Of a stretch of DNA of 34,746 nucleotides, positions 17,570-27,508 are shown piece by piece. Position 1 is the stretch's first letter, and each line of letters opens with the position of its first letter. The translations under genes were made by a program, and so were the position numbers. Source of the DNA: Alphaproteobacteria bacterium (GTDB taxonomy: Bacteria; Pseudomonadota; Alphaproteobacteria; Micavibrionales; Micavibrionaceae); NCBI GenBank assembly GCA_027482195.1, contig JAIXWE010000023.1, positions 1-34,746 of the forward strand, read 5' to 3'. The notes below the pieces were generated by a model that was given only the letters and a program-made list of their open reading frames with translations, did not search any database and was not told the DNA's origin.

Positions 17570-19387
17570 ATGAGCTTGACCGAAAAAATCCCCCAATCCC
17601 GAATCCGCAACTTTGCGATTATCGCCCATATTGATCATGGCAAATCGACCCTGGCTGACCGCCTTATTGAGACGTGTGGCGGCTTGGAAAAGCGCGAGAT
17701 GAAAGAACAAATTCTCGACAACATGGATATCGAGCGCGAGCGCGGAATCACCATCAAGGCGCAAACGGTGCGCCTGAATTGGAAAGGGCCTGATGGTGAG
17801 ATTTATCAGCTCAACCTCATGGACACGCCCGGGCATGTTGATTTTTCTTATGAAGTTTCCCGCTCGCTCGCGTCGTGCGAAGGCGCGTTGTTGGTAGTGG
17901 ATGCGTCCCAAGGTGTTGAGGCGCAAACATTGGCGAACGTGTATCAAGCGTTGGATAATAATCTCGAAATTATTCCCGTCATCAATAAAATTGATTTGCC
18001 GGCGGCCGATGTGGATCGCGCGAAACAACAAATTGAAGATGTCATTGGGCTTGATGCGTCCAACGCGGTCGCCGTATCGGGTAAAACGGGTTTGAATATT
18101 ACGGATCTTTTAGATGCGATTGTCACGCGTTTACCGGCACCCACAGGTGATCCGGCTGCGCCAACAAAGGCTTTGTTGGTTGACTCCTGGTACGATTCGT
18201 ATTTGGGCGTGGTCATTTTGGTGCGTGTCATTGACGGCACGTTGAAAAAAGGACAAAAAGTGCGTTTCATGAACACGGCCGCCACGCGCGAAGTTGACCG
18301 CGTCGGAATTTTCACACCTAAACATATATTGCTGGATCAATTAGGCCCCGGTGAGATGGGATTCATCACCGCCGGAATCAAAGAGATTTCCGAGACAAAA
18401 GTCGGCGACACGATCACAGATGAAAAACATCAAACGGTCAAAGCCCTTCCCGGCTTTAAACCTTCGGTGCCGATGGTGTTTTGCTCCCTCTTCCCGGTGG
18501 ATAGTTCCGAGTTTGAAAAACTGCGTGAATCGCTGGCGCGCTTGGCTCTCAATGATGCCTCATTACATTACGAGGCCGAAAGCTCTCAAGCGTTGGGAAT
18601 GGGTTTTCGCTGTGGCTTTTTGGGTCTTCTTCATATGGAGATTATTCAAGAACGGATGGAGCGGGAATTTAATCTCGACCTCATCCCCACGGCACCGAGC
18701 GTGGTATATAAGGTTTATAAAACCGACGGTACGATGCAGGAAGTTTATAACCCCGTTGATCTTCCCGACATGGCGCGCATTGAAAAAATTGAAGAGCCAT
18801 GGATCAAAGCCACCATTTTAACCCCGGATGAATATTTGGGCTCGCTCTTGCAACTGTGCCAAGAACGCCGTGGCGAGCAATTGAATTTAAGTTATGTGGG
18901 CAACCGCGCAATGTTGGAATATCGCTTGCCCTTAAACGAAATTGTTTTTGATTTTTATGATCGCCTTAAATCCATCTCGCGTGGGTATGCGAGTTTTGAT
19001 TACCATCTTGATAAATTCATGGAAGGTGATTTGGTACGCATGGATATTTTGGTGAACCAAGAATCGGTCGATGCGTTGGCGATGATTGTGCACCGTTCGC
19101 AATCAGACCGGCGCGGACGGCATTTATGTGAGCGTCTTAAAGACCTTATTCCAAGGCAATTATTTAAGGTCGCGATTCAAGCAGCCATCGGCGGCAAGGT
19201 TATTGCCCGCGAAGATTTATCCGCCCTGCGCAAAGATGTGACGGCGCGGTGTTATGGTGGTGACGTGACGCGCAAGCGGAAACTTCTTGATAAGCAAAAA
19301 GAAGGTAAGAAGAAAATGCGTCAATACGGGAATGTTGACATTCCGCAATCGGCCTTTATCGCCGCACTTAAAATGGGTGATGAGTGA
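17570..19387 (+). CDS. lepA: Translation elongation factor 4 (LepA) GTPase
   Basis: Ribosome-associated GTPase of the EF-G family that acts on translocation or initiation under stress. 605 residues with the usual LepA layout. The G domain has AHIDHGKST (P-loop), [14 protein letters not shown] (switch I), MDTPGHVDF (G3) and NKIDLPAAD (G4). It continues through domains II, III and V to the LepA-specific C-terminal domain, with [25 protein letters not shown] and an [10 protein letters not shown] end. The ATG at 17570 fits family members; a GTG two codons upstream is an alternative. No strong ribosome site is visible. It is convergent with purS, 19 bases apart. Confidence 0.96.
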   Translation: MSLTEKIPQSRIRNFAIIAHIDHGKSTLADRLIETCGGLEKREMKEQILDNMDIERERGITIKAQTVRLNWKGPDGEIYQLNLMDTPGHVDFSYEVSRSLASCEGALLVVDASQGVEAQTLANVYQALDNNLEIIPVINKIDLPAADVDRAKQQIEDVIGLDASNAVAVSGKTGLNITDLLDAIVTRLPAPTGDPAAPTKALLVDSWYDSYLGVVILVRVIDGTLKKGQKVRFMNTAATREVDRVGIFTPKHILLDQLGPGEMGFITAGIKEISETKVGDTITDEKHQTVKALPGFKPSVPMVFCSLFPVDSSEFEKLRESLARLALNDASLHYEAESSQALGMGFRCGFLGLLHMEIIQERMEREFNLDLIPTAPSVVYKVYKTDGTMQEVYNPVDLPDMARIEKIEEPWIKATILTPDEYLGSLLQLCQERRGEQLNLSYVGNRAMLEYRLPLNEIVFDFYDRLKSISRGYASFDYHLDKFMEGDLVRMDILVNQESVDALAMIVHRSQSDRRGRHLCERLKDLIPRQLFKVAIQAAIGGKVIAREDLSALRKDVTARCYGGDVTRKRKLLDKQKEGKKKMRQYGNVDIPQSAFIAALKMGDE

Positions 19388-19406
19388 TTATCTCACGCGA
19401 ACAAAT

Positions 19407-19646
19407 CTATGATTTGCTTCGCAGCTCCACCCGATAATCTTCAATCACCGGATTTGCCAAAAGCTTGTCGCACATATCTTTCACTTGGGCTTCGGTGGTG
19501 TTTGCCGCGACATCCAACTCAATAAATTTTCCTTGGCGTGCATCCGTCACACCATCAAAACCCAAATTATGCAGGGCCTGCGCAATCGCTTTGCCTTGTG
19601 GGTCAAGAACGCCTTTTTTCAATGTCACATGAATAATCGCTTTCAT
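19407..19646 (-). CDS. purS: FGAM synthase subunit PurS
   Basis: 79-residue small subunit that bridges PurL and PurQ in the three-part formylglycinamidine ribonucleotide synthase. The sequence runs IHVTLKKGVLDPQGKAIAQALHNLGF, then DARQGKFIELDV, and ends in a helix with NPVIEDYRVEL, all family hallmarks. Its ATG lies 3 bases after the purC stop, so both are one minus-strand transcript. The partner genes purQ and purL are on the opposite strand about 1.3 kb to the right. Confidence 0.94.
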   Translation of the reverse strand: MKAIIHVTLKKGVLDPQGKAIAQALHNLGFDGVTDARQGKFIELDVAANTTEAQVKDMCDKLLANPVIEDYRVELRSKS

Positions 19647-19649
19647 GAT

Positions 19650-20531
19650 TTATGCCTTCCATGGTTTTGTGGGGGATGATGTTTTGCTCACCGAACGCAA
19701 TTTGCGCTCACGCCCGACCTCGTTTTCAATTTCACCAAGTGATGCCGCAATTTGCTCATCCACATTTCCGCCTTGAATGATGCCACTTTCGGGGATCAGC
19801 CCCAAACGCTTCGCCACATCTTGATACGCGTCAACAAGCCCGCCTAAATCTTCGCGGAAACGGTCTTTGTCCAATTTTTCACCCGTTTTTTCATCCCACA
19901 GCCGGCAATTATCGGGAGAGATTTCATCGGCCAATAAAATATATAATTCATCATACTCACCCCATAACCGCCCGAACTCAACTTTAAAATCAATCAAACG
20001 GATTCCGATGCCGGAAAATAATCCGTTCAAATAATCATTGATGCGCCATGAAAGCGCGACCATCTCCTCCAACTCATAAGGATCCGCCCAGCCAAGCGTG
20101 ACGATATGATTTTCCGAGATCATCGGATCACCCAATTCATCATTCTTGTAATAAAATTCAACGATGGGATAAGGCAACACCGTGCCCTCTTTAATTCCTA
20201 AACGTTTTGACAATGATCCGGCGGCGACATTGCGCACAACGAGCTCGATCGGAATAATTTCGACTTGGCGCACCAATTGTTCGCGCATGTTAATCGATTT
20301 CAAAAAATGTGTCGGAATGCCGATAGATTCAAGGCGCGTCATAAGATGAGCCGAGATACGGTTGTTTAAAACCCCCTTGCCGGCAACGATGGCATGTTTT
20401 TGTTTGTTAAACGCCGTCGCGTCATCCTTAAAATATTGAATGACTGTGCCGGGCTCGGGCCCCTCATAAATGGTTTTGGCTTTGCCGTCATATAAAACAC
20501 GGCGTTTAGGGCGCGAGGTAGAAAATAACAT
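19650..20531 (-). CDS. purC: SAICAR synthetase with C-terminal extension
   Basis: Ligates aspartate to CAIR with ATP in purine synthesis. Core segments are [63 protein letters not shown] and [14 protein letters not shown] with the [11 protein letters not shown] end motif. The enzyme core ends near residue 250 as in other alphaproteobacteria, but the protein continues to 293 with a glycine- then Arg/Lys/Ser-rich tail ending [10 protein letters not shown]. The AGGTTGA stretch upstream can serve as ribosome site. It is the first gene of a purC-purS transcript and is divergent from the zeta-purQ-purL genes. Confidence 0.95.
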   Translation of the reverse strand: MLFSTSRPKRRVLYDGKAKTIYEGPEPGTVIQYFKDDATAFNKQKHAIVAGKGVLNNRISAHLMTRLESIGIPTHFLKSINMREQLVRQVEIIPIELVVRNVAAGSLSKRLGIKEGTVLPYPIVEFYYKNDELGDPMISENHIVTLGWADPYELEEMVALSWRINDYLNGLFSGIGIRLIDFKVEFGRLWGEYDELYILLADEISPDNCRLWDEKTGEKLDKDRFREDLGGLVDAYQDVAKRLGLIPESGIIQGGNVDEQIAASLGEIENEVGRERKLRSVSKTSSPTKPWKA

Positions 20532-20551
20532 CGTTCAACCTATATTGTTTC

Positions 20552-20579
20552 TTGATCAGGAAGTGATCCCTGATATAAC
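20552..20579 (+). promoter_or_regulatory. Candidate promoter with internal palindrome for zeta-purQ-purL
   Basis: TTGATC (20552-20557) and TATAAC (20574-20579) are 16 bases apart. An inverted repeat, ATCAGG (20555-20560) and CCTGAT (20569-20574), lies exactly between the two elements, so a repressor bound there would block polymerase. The 86-base gap also serves purC on the other strand, so the palindrome might control both purine units. Confidence 0.4.
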
Positions 20580-20617
20580 AGTCTGACGCAACCCTGTAAA
20601 TAAATTTGGAGTGTTTT

Positions 20618-20941
20618 ATGGCCCTTTTTGATGATCGCGAACAAGCTTTTGAAAAGAAATACGCCAATGACCAACAAACCCGTTTCCGTATCGAAGCGCG
20701 CACGGCAAAATTGTTGGGTTTATGGGCGGCCGCACTTATGGGTATGAGCGGTGATGTGGCTGAAAACTATGCCAAAGATGTTGTCGGTGCAAATTTGGAT
20801 GAGCCTGGTTTTGATGATGTAAAACGCAAAGTGCGCCATGACCTCAAAGGCCGCGATGTCGCGTTTGATGAAAATGAATTTGATCAAAAATTGGTCGAGT
20901 TTTTAGCGGAAGCAGAACACCAAATCATCACTCAAGGATAA
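20618..20941 (+). CDS. F1-ATPase inhibitor zeta subunit (DUF1476)
   Basis: 107-residue protein of the DUF1476 family, shown in Paracoccus denitrificans to be the zeta inhibitor that blocks ATP hydrolysis by F1. The inhibitory N-terminus FDDREQAFEKKYANDQQTRF is present, then the four-helix domain with RTAKLLGLWAAALMG, ENYAKDVV and DVKRKVRHDL. Starting at the ATG 20618 with GGAG 7 bases upstream gives the canonical MALFDDRE beginning. It lies 6 bases before purQ. No functional link with purine synthesis is shown, but ATP status may be a shared theme (inference). Confidence 0.92.
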   Translation: MALFDDREQAFEKKYANDQQTRFRIEARTAKLLGLWAAALMGMSGDVAENYAKDVVGANLDEPGFDDVKRKVRHDLKGRDVAFDENEFDQKLVEFLAEAEHQIITQG

Positions 20942-20947
20942 AGTTGC

Positions 20948-21637
20948 ATGAAAGCGGCGATCATTGTTTTTCCCGGCACGAACCGCGAGCAGGATATGGG
21001 GCTGGCGTTACAAGCGGTGACGGGACACGCACCGCATATGATGTGGCACAAAGATTCCACACTCCCAAATTGTGATCTTATTGTTCTTCCCGGCGGGTTT
21101 TCGTACGGGGATTATTTGCGCTGTGGTGCGATGGCGGCACATTCGCCGATCATGCGTGATGTGATTGCGCGGGCAAAATCTGGTACGCGTTTATTGGCTG
21201 TGTGCAACGGGTTTCAAATGTTGGTGGAAACGGGGCTTGTGCCGGGTGCGTTGTTGCGTAATGCCTCGCTTCATTTTATTTGCAAACAAGTTCATTTGCG
21301 CGTTGAGTCAAACGCCTCCCCCTTCACATCTTCTTTCAAAGCCGGAGACGTTATTCACGTGCCAGTTGCGCATGGGGAAGGGAATTATTTTGCTGATGCT
21401 GACACCATCAAACGTATGGAAGATAAGGATCAAATCGCCTTTCGTTATTGCAACGAAAACGGCGTGGTGGATGAATCTGCGAACCCGAACGGGTCGCAAT
21501 CCAATATCGCGGGTGTGTTTAATGACACAAAAACTATTTTGGGCATGATGCCGCACCCAGAAGATTCCGTAACGATGCCGGCCAAAAAATACGATGGCCG
21601 CAAAATTTTTGAAAGTCTGGTGGGGAGTTTGTCATGA
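20948..21637 (+). CDS. purQ: FGAM synthase glutaminase subunit PurQ
   Basis: 229-residue class I glutamine amidotransferase that delivers ammonia to PurL. The N-terminal [11 protein letters not shown] segment is typical, followed by [19 protein letters not shown], the nucleophile cysteine in [13 protein letters not shown], and the His/Glu pair in MMPHPEDS near the C-terminus. It starts 6 bases after the zeta gene and overlaps purL by four bases (ATGA), consistent with stoichiometric synthesis of the complex. Confidence 0.96.
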   Translation: MKAAIIVFPGTNREQDMGLALQAVTGHAPHMMWHKDSTLPNCDLIVLPGGFSYGDYLRCGAMAAHSPIMRDVIARAKSGTRLLAVCNGFQMLVETGLVPGALLRNASLHFICKQVHLRVESNASPFTSSFKAGDVIHVPVAHGEGNYFADADTIKRMEDKDQIAFRYCNENGVVDESANPNGSQSNIAGVFNDTKTILGMMPHPEDSVTMPAKKYDGRKIFESLVGSLS

Positions 21638-23895
21638 CCCAAACACAACGAAACGCAACAGATCATCATCTTCCGCCCGAACCACCCGTCACATTAACAT
21701 TGGCAAAAACATTCGGGCTTTCGGAATCCGAGTATAAAACTATGCTGGATATTCTCGGGCGGGATCCGAGTTATACCGAGCTTGGAATTTTCTCCGTCAT
21801 GTGGTCGGAACATTGTTCTTATAAATCATCGCGTCTTCATTTGAAAAAATTGCCGACCTCGGCCCCATGGGTGATTCAAGGCCCGGGGGAGAATGCAGGT
21901 GTGATTGATATCGGCGATGGTCAAGCCGCCATTTTCAAAATGGAAAGCCACAATCACCCATCTTACATTGAACCGTATCAAGGGGCCGCCACCGGTGTTG
22001 GTGGCATCATGCGCGATGTGTTCACCATGGGGGCTCGGCCCATTGCGAATATCAATGCGCTTCGTTTTGGTGATCCGTCACATCCAAAAACACGCGCACT
22101 CATTGCCGGCGTGGTTGCGGGTATTGCGGGGTATGGCAATTGCGTTGGTGTTCCCACGGTAGGTGGCGAGACGAATTTTCACCCCGCCTATAATGGTAAT
22201 ATTCTTGTCAATGCGATGACCGTTGGTTTGGCGGATCAGGATAAAATTTATTATGCGCGCGGTGCGGGCGTGAACCAACCCATTGTCTATGTCGGGTCAA
22301 AAACCGGGCGCGACGGGATCCATGGCGCGACCATGTCGTCGAAAGAATTTTCCGATGGTGACGAAGATAACCGACCAACCGTGCAAGTGGGCGACCCGTT
22401 CATTGAAAAACTCTTGATCGAAGCATGCTTGGAACTCATGCAACATGACGCGATTATTTCCATCCAAGATATGGGGGCGGCGGGCCTTACATCATCCTCG
22501 GTGGAGATTGCGTCAAAAGGTGAGATCGGTGTGGAGCTTTATTTAGACGCGGTGCCACAACGCGAATTAAACATGGTTCCGTATGAAATTATGCTTTCGG
22601 AATCGCAAGAACGCATGTTGATGATTTTGAAACCGGAATGTGAATCCCTTGCCCGTTCCATCTTTGAAAAATGGGATTTGGATTTTGCGGTGATCGGTCA
22701 AACGATTCCGGAACAGCGTTTAAAATTATTCATGTATGATAAATTATGGTGCGATATTCCGGTGCCGCCCCTTGTTGATCAATCCCCGCTTTATGATCGC
22801 CCCCATGTGCCAACACCAAAACGCGATGCGGTGGATAATGATCACTACGCTCTTCCCGATGGCGGATTTAAAAACGCGGTGACAAAACTTTTATCCTGTC
22901 CTGATTTATCTTCTAAACGCTGGATCTGGGAGCAGTATGACAGTCTCGTTGGCGCGCAAACAATTTCCTCACCCGGTATTGCAAAAACGCAATCCCATCG
23001 CGCCGCCGATGCGGCCTTGGTCAAAATTCCCAACCATGAAAAGGCATTGGCCATCACGTCTGATTGCACGCCGCGTTATTGTTTTGCCGACCCTGTGGAA
23101 GGTGGCAAACAAGCGGTGGCGGAAAGTTACCGCAATATTTCGGCGACCGGTGCCACACCTTTGGCTGTGACCAATAATTTAAATTTTGGTAATCCGGAGC
23201 GGGTTGAAATTATGGGGCAATTTGTTGGCTGCCTCGACGGGATGGGTCAAGCCTGCCGCGCTTTGAATTACCCGATCATTTCGGGCAATGTGTCGCTTTA
23301 TAATGAAACGGACGGCAAAGGAATTTTGCCAACACCCGTCATTGGCGGTGTCGGTGTGATTACAGATTGGAAAAAATCTGTGGGCTTAGGATTTGTTGAT
23401 GACAATCACACCATCATCCTTATCGGTGCGACACACGGTCACCTTGGTCAATCTCTTTATTTGCGTGAACTTCACGGATTGGAGATTGGCGCAGCCCCAC
23501 CCGTTGATTTGAGTTTAGAGAAAAAGCACGGCGAAGCGGTGCGCGAATTGATCACACAAAACCTTGTCACTGCGTGCCATGATGTGTCGGATGGCGGCGT
23601 ATTAATCGCACTTTGTGAAATGGTGATGGCGGGGAATATCGGTTTTACTCTGGCCGCCCCTCACACCTCCCCCGCTTTTTGGTTTGGCGAAGATCAAGGC
23701 CGTTATGTTGTGACGACTGCGCTGAGTGATGAGCTGCAAAATTTTCTAACAAGAAACGGCGTTTCTTTTGAAATTTTAGGCCAGACACAAGGGAAAGCTG
23801 CGCAACTCCCGGATGGCGAATCGGTAAATATTGCAGATTTGGTGACAATTAATGAATCGTGGTTACCGAACTTTATGGCTGGGGCAAAATCTTAA
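21634..23895 (+). CDS. purL: FGAM synthase large subunit PurL (small-type)
   Basis: 753 residues, the size of the PurL that works with separate PurS and PurQ. It carries out the ATP-dependent amidation of FGAR. Segments include [12 protein letters not shown], the ATP/Mg site in [73 protein letters not shown] and, in the second half, [19 protein letters not shown] and CHDVSDGGV. Start overlaps the purQ stop. All family landmarks are intact. Confidence 0.96.
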   Translation: MTQTQRNATDHHLPPEPPVTLTLAKTFGLSESEYKTMLDILGRDPSYTELGIFSVMWSEHCSYKSSRLHLKKLPTSAPWVIQGPGENAGVIDIGDGQAAIFKMESHNHPSYIEPYQGAATGVGGIMRDVFTMGARPIANINALRFGDPSHPKTRALIAGVVAGIAGYGNCVGVPTVGGETNFHPAYNGNILVNAMTVGLADQDKIYYARGAGVNQPIVYVGSKTGRDGIHGATMSSKEFSDGDEDNRPTVQVGDPFIEKLLIEACLELMQHDAIISIQDMGAAGLTSSSVEIASKGEIGVELYLDAVPQRELNMVPYEIMLSESQERMLMILKPECESLARSIFEKWDLDFAVIGQTIPEQRLKLFMYDKLWCDIPVPPLVDQSPLYDRPHVPTPKRDAVDNDHYALPDGGFKNAVTKLLSCPDLSSKRWIWEQYDSLVGAQTISSPGIAKTQSHRAADAALVKIPNHEKALAITSDCTPRYCFADPVEGGKQAVAESYRNISATGATPLAVTNNLNFGNPERVEIMGQFVGCLDGMGQACRALNYPIISGNVSLYNETDGKGILPTPVIGGVGVITDWKKSVGLGFVDDNHTIILIGATHGHLGQSLYLRELHGLEIGAAPPVDLSLEKKHGEAVRELITQNLVTACHDVSDGGVLIALCEMVMAGNIGFTLAAPHTSPAFWFGEDQGRYVVTTALSDELQNFLTRNGVSFEILGQTQGKAAQLPDGESVNIADLVTINESWLPNFMAGAKS

Positions 23896-23935
23896 TTTAT
23901 TTGACTTTAACTGATAATTGCCTACATCCTTATTT

Positions 23936-24166
23936 ATGCCTATGCCCGCATCTGACATTGAACGCATGATCAAAACCGCTCTTCCCGATGCGGTGATCGA
24001 AATTATTGATCTGGCCGGTGATGATAATCACTTTAAGGCGCGCGTGACCTCGGTTGCTTTCGCGGGAAAATCGCGTGTGCAACAACATCAAATGGTCTAT
24101 GCGGCGTTGGGCACAAAGATGGGAAATGAATTACACGCGCTTGCACTTGAAACTTTTGTTCCGTAA
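23936..24166 (+). CDS. BolA-family protein
   Basis: 76-residue BolA-like protein. The fold signature is visible: IERMIKTALPDAVIEIIDLAGDDNHF, then VTSVAFAGKSRVQQHQMVYAAL with the conserved RVQQHQ turn, and MGNELHALALETF with the C-terminal histidine used for [2Fe-2S] ligation in BolA-glutaredoxin complexes. The ATG at 23936 gives the usual start; upstream codons are not family-like. There is no clear ribosome site. The next gene, 19 bases away, is a monothiol glutaredoxin, the standard physical partner. Confidence 0.88.
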   Translation: MPMPASDIERMIKTALPDAVIEIIDLAGDDNHFKARVTSVAFAGKSRVQQHQMVYAALGTKMGNELHALALETFVP

Positions 24167-24185
24167 TTTTTTGAAGGAGTTATTT

Positions 24186-24518
24186 ATGTCTGAACCCGAA
24201 ATTTTTGCCACCATCCGGTCTGATCTCGCCAATAATGATGTTGTCCTTTACATGAAGGGCACGGCGGTGTTCCCGCAATGTGGTTTTTCGGCAGCCGTGG
24301 TTCAGGTTTTAAATTCGTTGGATGTCACGTTTAAATCCGTCAATGTTTTGGACGACGAAGAGATTCGCCAAGGCATTAAACAATTTGCCAACTGGCCGAC
24401 CATTCCCCAACTTTATATCAAGGGGGAATTTATCGGCGGGTGCGACATTATCCGTGAAATGTACACATCGGGTGAGTTGCAACAAATTATGGCGGATAAG
24501 GGCGTCAAGGCCGCATAA
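24186..24518 (+). CDS. grxD: Monothiol glutaredoxin (Grx4 type)
   Basis: 110 residues, class II glutaredoxin that holds and delivers [2Fe-2S] clusters. The CGFS active site is in FPQCGFSAAVVQVL, preceded by VVLYMKGT, and followed by WPTIPQLYIKGEFIGGCDI with the cis-proline and glutathione-binding GGCD loop. GAAGGAG six bases before the ATG at 24186 decides the start. It pairs with the upstream BolA gene. Its stop TAA abuts the rodA stop on the other strand with no base between. Confidence 0.95.
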   Translation: MSEPEIFATIRSDLANNDVVLYMKGTAVFPQCGFSAAVVQVLNSLDVTFKSVNVLDDEEIRQGIKQFANWPTIPQLYIKGEFIGGCDIIREMYTSGELQQIMADKGVKAA

Positions 24519-25658
24519 TTACACCGTGCGCGGCAAACGCGCATCGCGGTAAATATTGCATGATTGCATCATGCCAAATCCGATCATCACCGCGATCATC
24601 GACGTTCCGCCGTATGACATGAGCGGAAACGGAATTCCGACCACGGGAAGAAGCCCCATCACCATGCCGATATTGATGAAAATATAAATTGAAAAATTGA
24701 TCATCAAGCCAAACGCCAAAAGCCGGGCGAAAACAGAACGACAACGAAATGCAATCCACAATCCATTCAAAAATAAAAGCGCCAGAACAAAAAACAGAAA
24801 TAATCCGCCCATCAATCCCCACTCTTCCGCCCAAAGAGTGAAAATAAAATCCGTGTGTTTTTCGGGCAGGAAGTTGAGGTGAGATTGCGAACCTTCCAAA
24901 AATCCTTTGCCAAAAACCCCGCCCGACCCCAAAGCGATTTTCGATTGCGTGATGTGAAACCCGGTTCCCAGCGGATCCGATTCCGGATTCAAAAACGTCA
25001 TCACCCGATTTTTTTGGTAATCATGTAAAAAGTGCCACACAATTGGGATGGAACCCGCAACCGCAACACCGGCCACAATAAAAATCCATAGGGCGATTCC
25101 GGCGGCGAACATCACGGCAACGCTTGCAAACACAAGTGAAAGCGAGGTTCCCAAATTGGGCTGGGTCACGATCAATAAAAACGGCACGCCAATGATAAGA
25201 ATGGGGAAGAACAAGGTTTTGATTTTTTTGATGTCTTGCACCTCAACCCCGTGGAAAAAACGCGCCAGCACCATGATGGTGGCAATTTTTGCCAATTCCG
25301 ATGGTTGAATTTTCATCACGCCAATATCAAGCCACCGTTGCGCCCCGCCGCCGACATGGCCAAAAAGATGGACACATATCAGCAAAACAAGACACACGCC
25401 GTAAAATGGCCATGCTGTGCGAAAGATCAAACGCAAATCGGTCAAACCAATCACCACCATCATGACAAAGGCAAACATAAAACGCGTGATTTGTTGCGTA
25501 GCCCACGGGTCAAAATTTCCATTCGCGGCGGAATAAAGTGATAAAAATCCAATCACCGCAATCACGCTGATGAGAATGATCAACGACCAACTCATTTGCT
25601 TTAAACGGCCGTAAAAAGAAACATCATCAATCAAGATATCAGAACGAAATAAACTCAT
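24519..25658 (-). CDS. rodA: Rod-shape peptidoglycan polymerase RodA
   Basis: SEDS-family glycosyltransferase that polymerises glycan strands in the elongasome with PBP2. 379 residues with about ten membrane spans. Recognisable segments are GGGAQRWLDIGVMKIQPSELAKIATI, QPNLGTSLSLVF, GSGGVFGKGFLEGSQSHLNFLPEKHTDFIF with the functional E-H-D, and PFPLMSYGGTSM at the C-terminus. RodA rather than FtsW is indicated by the adjacent mrdA and mre genes. The start overlaps the mrdA stop by four bases (ATGA on the minus strand). Confidence 0.95.
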   Translation of the reverse strand: MSLFRSDILIDDVSFYGRLKQMSWSLIILISVIAVIGFLSLYSAANGNFDPWATQQITRFMFAFVMMVVIGLTDLRLIFRTAWPFYGVCLVLLICVHLFGHVGGGAQRWLDIGVMKIQPSELAKIATIMVLARFFHGVEVQDIKKIKTLFFPILIIGVPFLLIVTQPNLGTSLSLVFASVAVMFAAGIALWIFIVAGVAVAGSIPIVWHFLHDYQKNRVMTFLNPESDPLGTGFHITQSKIALGSGGVFGKGFLEGSQSHLNFLPEKHTDFIFTLWAEEWGLMGGLFLFFVLALLFLNGLWIAFRCRSVFARLLAFGLMINFSIYIFINIGMVMGLLPVVGIPFPLMSYGGTSMIAVMIGFGMMQSCNIYRDARLPRTV

Positions 25659-27496
25659 ATCTTCACCTCAATATCTTTGGCGGCCGGGTTTCGTTTTTGA
25701 CATTCCAACATAATGTCTTTGGCAACCGGTGCGGCTGCGCCCGATCCTGATCCGCCATGCTCCACCACCACCGCGCACACATAACGCGGGTTGATCAGCG
25801 GCGCATAACCAACGAAAAGTGCGTGATGGCGAAACCGCCACGGCAAATCTTCTTGGCGGCGCAACCCTTGCGCACGTTCGGCACGTGTGATGCGTTTGAC
25901 TTGGGATGTGCCGGTTTTTCCACCCATCTCTAACCCGGGTTCAATGATGCGTTGCGCGTAAGCCGTGCCGCCCGGTTGCAAAACCGCATCCATGCCGGAA
26001 CGTATCAATTTTAAATGTTCATCACTCACATCCATTTTGGGCCAGGCTTGGGTGTGGGTGTGTTGTGTACCCACCGCCCCCGTCACCCACGGACGCACTT
26101 CATAACCACCATTGACCAAACGCGCCGTCATGGTTGCCAATTGCAACGGTGTTGTTTGAAGATATCCTTGACCGATGGCGGCGATGATGGTTTCACCTTG
26201 ATGCCATGGCTCTTTCATCGCTTTGCGTTTCCACGCCGCATCGGGAACCAAACCGGCTTTTTCCTCCGCCACATCAAAATTGACCTTTGCCCCTAAACCA
26301 AATTGGCGCGCCGTATCCGCAATCCGGTCCATTCCCACCATGGTTGCCAAGCGGTAAAAATAAACATCACATGATTCCGCAATGGCTTTGTGCAAATTGA
26401 CGGTTCCATGTCCGCCTTTTTTCCAACAATGAAAACGATGATTACCAAAATCATAATGACCCGGACAAGATACAGACCAATTTTCATCAATCACACCCGC
26501 ATTTAATCCCGCCAACGCCGTCAACATTTTGAATGTAGATCCGGGTGGATATTGTCCTGTCAAAACTTTGTTATTTAATGGGTGGGTAATATCATCGCGC
26601 AATTGTTCCCATTCCATCGGGGAAATGCCGCGCGAAAATGTGTTAGGATCAAATGCCGGATGGGACGCCAATGCATAAACCGCCCCCGTTTGTGCATCCA
26701 TGATGATTGCGGATGCGCTTTTTTCTTGCGCCAAGCGTTGTTGTACAAAACGTTGCAATTCCCCATCAATCGTCAATGTTAAACGCGATCCGGAAACGGG
26801 CGGAGTCTTTCCCAATGGCCGCACTTCGCGCCCATGAACATTCACTTCCATTTCGGCTTTTCCGGGTGTGCCGCGCAATTCATTTTCAAAGGCACGTTCC
26901 AATCCATTTTTGCCAATCTGAAATCCGGGTAAGCGTAAGACCGGCTCATCCGTCATATCTTTTTCCGACACACGCCCGACATATCCGACAAGATGCGCCG
27001 TTGTTTCGCGATACGGATAATTGCGCACTTCACCACTTTGAACGGAAATTCCGGGAAGATCGGGAAGTTGCAATTCAATTTGCGTCACATCATCCCATGT
27101 GAGATTGTTGCGCACTTCAACCGGCATAAAACGCGGATTGTTTTTGATGTCGCGCATTACACGGCGCATATCGCGATCATCGACCATGATAATTTTGCGC
27201 AATTCGCGCAAGGTGCGGTCAACATCACTTGTTTGCTCGGGCGTTAAGACCACGCGAAAATCTTGAATATTCACCGCCAAGGGCACACCGAAACGATCGG
27301 TGATCATCCCGCGTGAGGGCGGCAAGATGCGTAAGCTGATCCGGTTATTATCGGCAAGTGTTTTATATTTCTCGCCTTGCGCCACTTGCAACCATGCAAG
27401 CCGCCCGGCCAAAACCCCCAAAACAAGTCCTTGGCCCGCGCCGATGATCAGCGCGCGGCGGGTAAACATGTTTTGGTAATCTTGATCGTTTTTCAT
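25655..27496 (-). CDS. mrdA: Penicillin-binding protein 2, elongasome transpeptidase
   Basis: Class B PBP that cross-links peptidoglycan during side-wall growth. 613 residues: one N-terminal membrane anchor (about 13-33), the dimerisation/pedestal domain, and the transpeptidase domain with catalytic S320 in PPGSTFKML, the second motif SCD in ESCDVYFYRL, and KTGTSQV near the C-terminus. RGMITDRFGVPLAVN is the usual early family segment. The order mreC-mreD-mrdA-rodA, with a 12-base gap to mreD and a four-base overlap with rodA, indicates one operon. Confidence 0.96.
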   Translation of the reverse strand: MKNDQDYQNMFTRRALIIGAGQGLVLGVLAGRLAWLQVAQGEKYKTLADNNRISLRILPPSRGMITDRFGVPLAVNIQDFRVVLTPEQTSDVDRTLRELRKIIMVDDRDMRRVMRDIKNNPRFMPVEVRNNLTWDDVTQIELQLPDLPGISVQSGEVRNYPYRETTAHLVGYVGRVSEKDMTDEPVLRLPGFQIGKNGLERAFENELRGTPGKAEMEVNVHGREVRPLGKTPPVSGSRLTLTIDGELQRFVQQRLAQEKSASAIIMDAQTGAVYALASHPAFDPNTFSRGISPMEWEQLRDDITHPLNNKVLTGQYPPGSTFKMLTALAGLNAGVIDENWSVSCPGHYDFGNHRFHCWKKGGHGTVNLHKAIAESCDVYFYRLATMVGMDRIADTARQFGLGAKVNFDVAEEKAGLVPDAAWKRKAMKEPWHQGETIIAAIGQGYLQTTPLQLATMTARLVNGGYEVRPWVTGAVGTQHTHTQAWPKMDVSDEHLKLIRSGMDAVLQPGGTAYAQRIIEPGLEMGGKTGTSQVKRITRAERAQGLRRQEDLPWRFRHHALFVGYAPLINPRYVCAVVVEHGGSGSGAAAPVAKDIMLECQKRNPAAKDIEVKI

Positions 27497-27508
27497 GTCC
27501 CCAGAAAA

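Noticed and set aside
23901-23928. TTGACT with TACATC as a promoter for the BolA gene
   Set aside because: The -10 is poor, the spacer is 16 bases and it sits almost on the start codon; read-through from purL explains expression as well.
24054-24185. Upstream extension of the glutaredoxin frame
   Set aside because: The extension overlaps the BolA gene in another frame, and a strong GAAGGAG site marks the ATG at 24186.
24513-24524. Abutting stop codons TAA/TTA of glutaredoxin and rodA as a bidirectional terminator
   Set aside because: No stem-loop is present around the junction; it is simply a compact convergent end.
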